Shown here in pieces: positions 4,504 to 5,563 of a stretch of DNA of 5,563 nucleotides; position 1 is the stretch's first letter; each line of letters opens with the position of its first letter. The position numbers were made by a program, and so were the translations under genes. A model generated the notes under the pieces. That model had not been told where the DNA came from, did not search any database, and worked only from the letters and a program-made list of their open reading frames with translations. Source of the stretch: Clostridium sp. CAG:1013 (lineage in GTDB: Bacteria; Bacillota; Clostridia; Oscillospirales; Acutalibacteraceae); NCBI GenBank assembly GCA_000432995.1, contig HF972660.1, positions 21,154 through 26,716 on the forward strand, written 5' to 3'.

Positions 4504-5563
4504 TCACTGTTTTACTTTGTCATGTCGCTTTTTTATAAGCCCCACGGCTTTCGCCAATTCCATCACTACCAAGGGCACTAAGACCAATCCCAGGCCTGCC
4601 AGATACAGCCAGACAGGAAGAAGAGTCAATTCAAAGGCAATCCGCAAGGGAGTGAACAGCACCAGCGCAACCAGCGCCAAAGAGGCTAAAGCCGCCAAAT
4701 TCAGCCGTTTATTCCCAAAAGGTCCTATGGCGAACAGGGAATGTTCCGAACGCATATTGTACGCCTGAACAATCTGAGTGAGAGCCAGCACCAGGAACGC
4801 CATGGTCTGTCCACCCATTAGTGTACCGGTAAACCTCTCCCCCAGTGCAAAAGCTGCCAGGGTCAGCAGAGCGAACATACACCCTTGGAGAACCACCTGG
4901 ATCCCCAGCCCATGGGCGAAGATTCCCTCATTTTTAGGCTTGGGTTTGTGGTCCATCACATCCGGCTCCACCGCTTCCATGCCCAGAGAAATAGCGGGCA
5001 GGGAATCGGTCACCAGGTTGATCCACAACAGCTGCATGGAAAGCAGAGGCGTTTTGTGCCAGAGGATCATGGCGAAGAACACGGTAAGCACTTCGCCGAT
5101 GTTGGTGCCCAACAGGAACCCAACCACCTTGCGGATGTTCTGGTAGATGCCCCGGCCTTCCCGCACAGCGTCCACGATGGTGGCGAAGTTATCGTCAGTG
5201 AGGGTCATGTCCGCGGCGCCCTTTGCCACGTCCGTGCCGGTGATGCCCATAGCGCAGCCAATATCCGCCGCTTTCAGGGCAGGAGCGTCGTTGACGCCGT
5301 CGCCGGTCATGGACACCACCTGGCCCTGGCGCTGCCACGCTTTCACGATACGGATCTTATTCTCCGGAGACACCCGGGCGTACACGGCAATGTGGGACAC
5401 TGCTTTGTCCAGTTCCCCATCGCTCATGGCGTCCAGCTCCACTCCGGTAATGGCTTTGTCTCCCGGCTGGAGGATCCCCAGCTCCCGGGCAATGGCGGAA
5501 GCCGTCTCCACATGGTCTCCGGTGATCATCACCGGCTTGATCCCCGCCTTGCGGCAGGTCTCC
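4504..5563 (-). CDS. P2-type cation-transporting ATPase (Ca2+-type), C-terminal 352 residues, truncated by window edge
   Basis: Role: ATP-driven cation export across the cytoplasmic membrane. Seen: the frame is open to the window edge (visible residue 1 is Glu at 5562-5560) and ends at TGA 4506-4504. The P-domain motifs are VMITGDH (11-17) and MTGDGVNDAPALKAADIG (85-102). Six hydrophobic segments match M5-M10 (roughly 146-167, 172-194, 216-239, 252-268, 287-306, 313-336). Ion-site residues of SERCA-type Ca2+ pumps are present: Asn154 and Glu157 in M5 (TNIGEV), and Asn182, Thr185 and Asp186 in M6 (INLVTDSLPA). The M8 position of SERCA Glu908 aligns with Gln263, which suggests one Ca2+ per cycle. 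The phosphorylation motif DKTGT, the M4 PEGLP motif and the N-terminus lie outside. The normal family length is near 850-900 residues. Its own terminator and distance from the sugar operon suggest a separate unit. Ca2+ specificity is likely; Mn2+ remains possible. Confidence 0.93.
   Translation of the reverse strand, partial: ETCRKAGIKPVMITGDHVETASAIARELGILQPGDKAITGVELDAMSDGELDKAVSHIAVYARVSPENKIRIVKAWQRQGQVVSMTGDGVNDAPALKAADIGCAMGITGTDVAKGAADMTLTDDNFATIVDAVREGRGIYQNIRKVVGFLLGTNIGEVLTVFFAMILWHKTPLLSMQLLWINLVTDSLPAISLGMEAVEPDVMDHKPKPKNEGIFAHGLGIQVVLQGCMFALLTLAAFALGERFTGTLMGGQTMAFLVLALTQIVQAYNMRSEHSLFAIGPFGNKRLNLAALASLALVALVLFTPLRIAFELTLLPVWLYLAGLGLVLVPLVVMELAKAVGLIKKRHDKVKQ

Noticed and set aside
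4504..5532. ATPase start at GTG 5532
   Set aside because: The frame stays open to the window edge and the upstream residues (ETCRKAGIKP) continue the conserved P-domain, so 5532 is an internal Val codon of a gene cut by the window.
1..5563. Mobile elements, CRISPR arrays, tRNA or rRNA genes
   Set aside because: No transposase or integrase coding, no terminal repeats with target duplications, no regularly spaced identical repeats, and no tRNA or rRNA core motifs were seen on either strand.

Overview
The window looks like chromosome from a Gram-positive anaerobe of the Clostridia, probably a gut Oscillospiraceae or Lachnospiraceae relative. The evidence is strong AGGAGG-type ribosome sites, a sigma-A-type promoter, a lipoprotein-anchored binding protein, a sugar ABC operon without its own ATPase, moderately GC-rich genes and AT-rich spacers. 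The exact taxon cannot be fixed from sequence alone. All five genes lie on the minus strand, so they read from high to low coordinates.

Layout in transcription order: (1) 5563-4504 is the C-terminal 352 residues of a P2-type (Ca2+-type) cation ATPase, cut by the window edge and followed by a strong intrinsic terminator (4478-4441). (2) 4440-3887 is an AT-rich gap without a gene. It carries a near-consensus promoter (TTGACA, 17 bp, TAGAAT) with overlapping palindromes, then a leader of about 230 nt with repeats and potential hairpins. (3) 3886-2441 encodes a lipoprotein solute-binding protein. (4) 2440-2299 is a spacer with a 32-bp imperfect dyad at the stop codon and a 20-bp-stem RNA hairpin. 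(5) 2298-1393 and 1391-528 encode the two permeases, one base apart, and end at an intrinsic terminator (510-474). (6) 473-332 is a second leader with a hairpin and a short inverted repeat. (7) 331-1 is the first 110 residues of a glycoside hydrolase family 3 enzyme, cut by the other edge.

Working model: the binding protein captures an oligosaccharide at the cell surface, the MalF/MalG-type permeases carry it inward powered by an ATPase encoded elsewhere, and the GH3 enzyme, which has no visible signal peptide, splits it in the cytoplasm. A beta-linked gluco- or xylo-oligosaccharide is the natural guess, but the substrate is inference. The Ca2+-type ATPase appears to be an unrelated neighbour. 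The gene content is ordinary. The points most worth a second look are the non-coding RNA and DNA structures: the hairpin separating the binding protein from the permeases, the palindromes on the promoter, and the two structured leaders.
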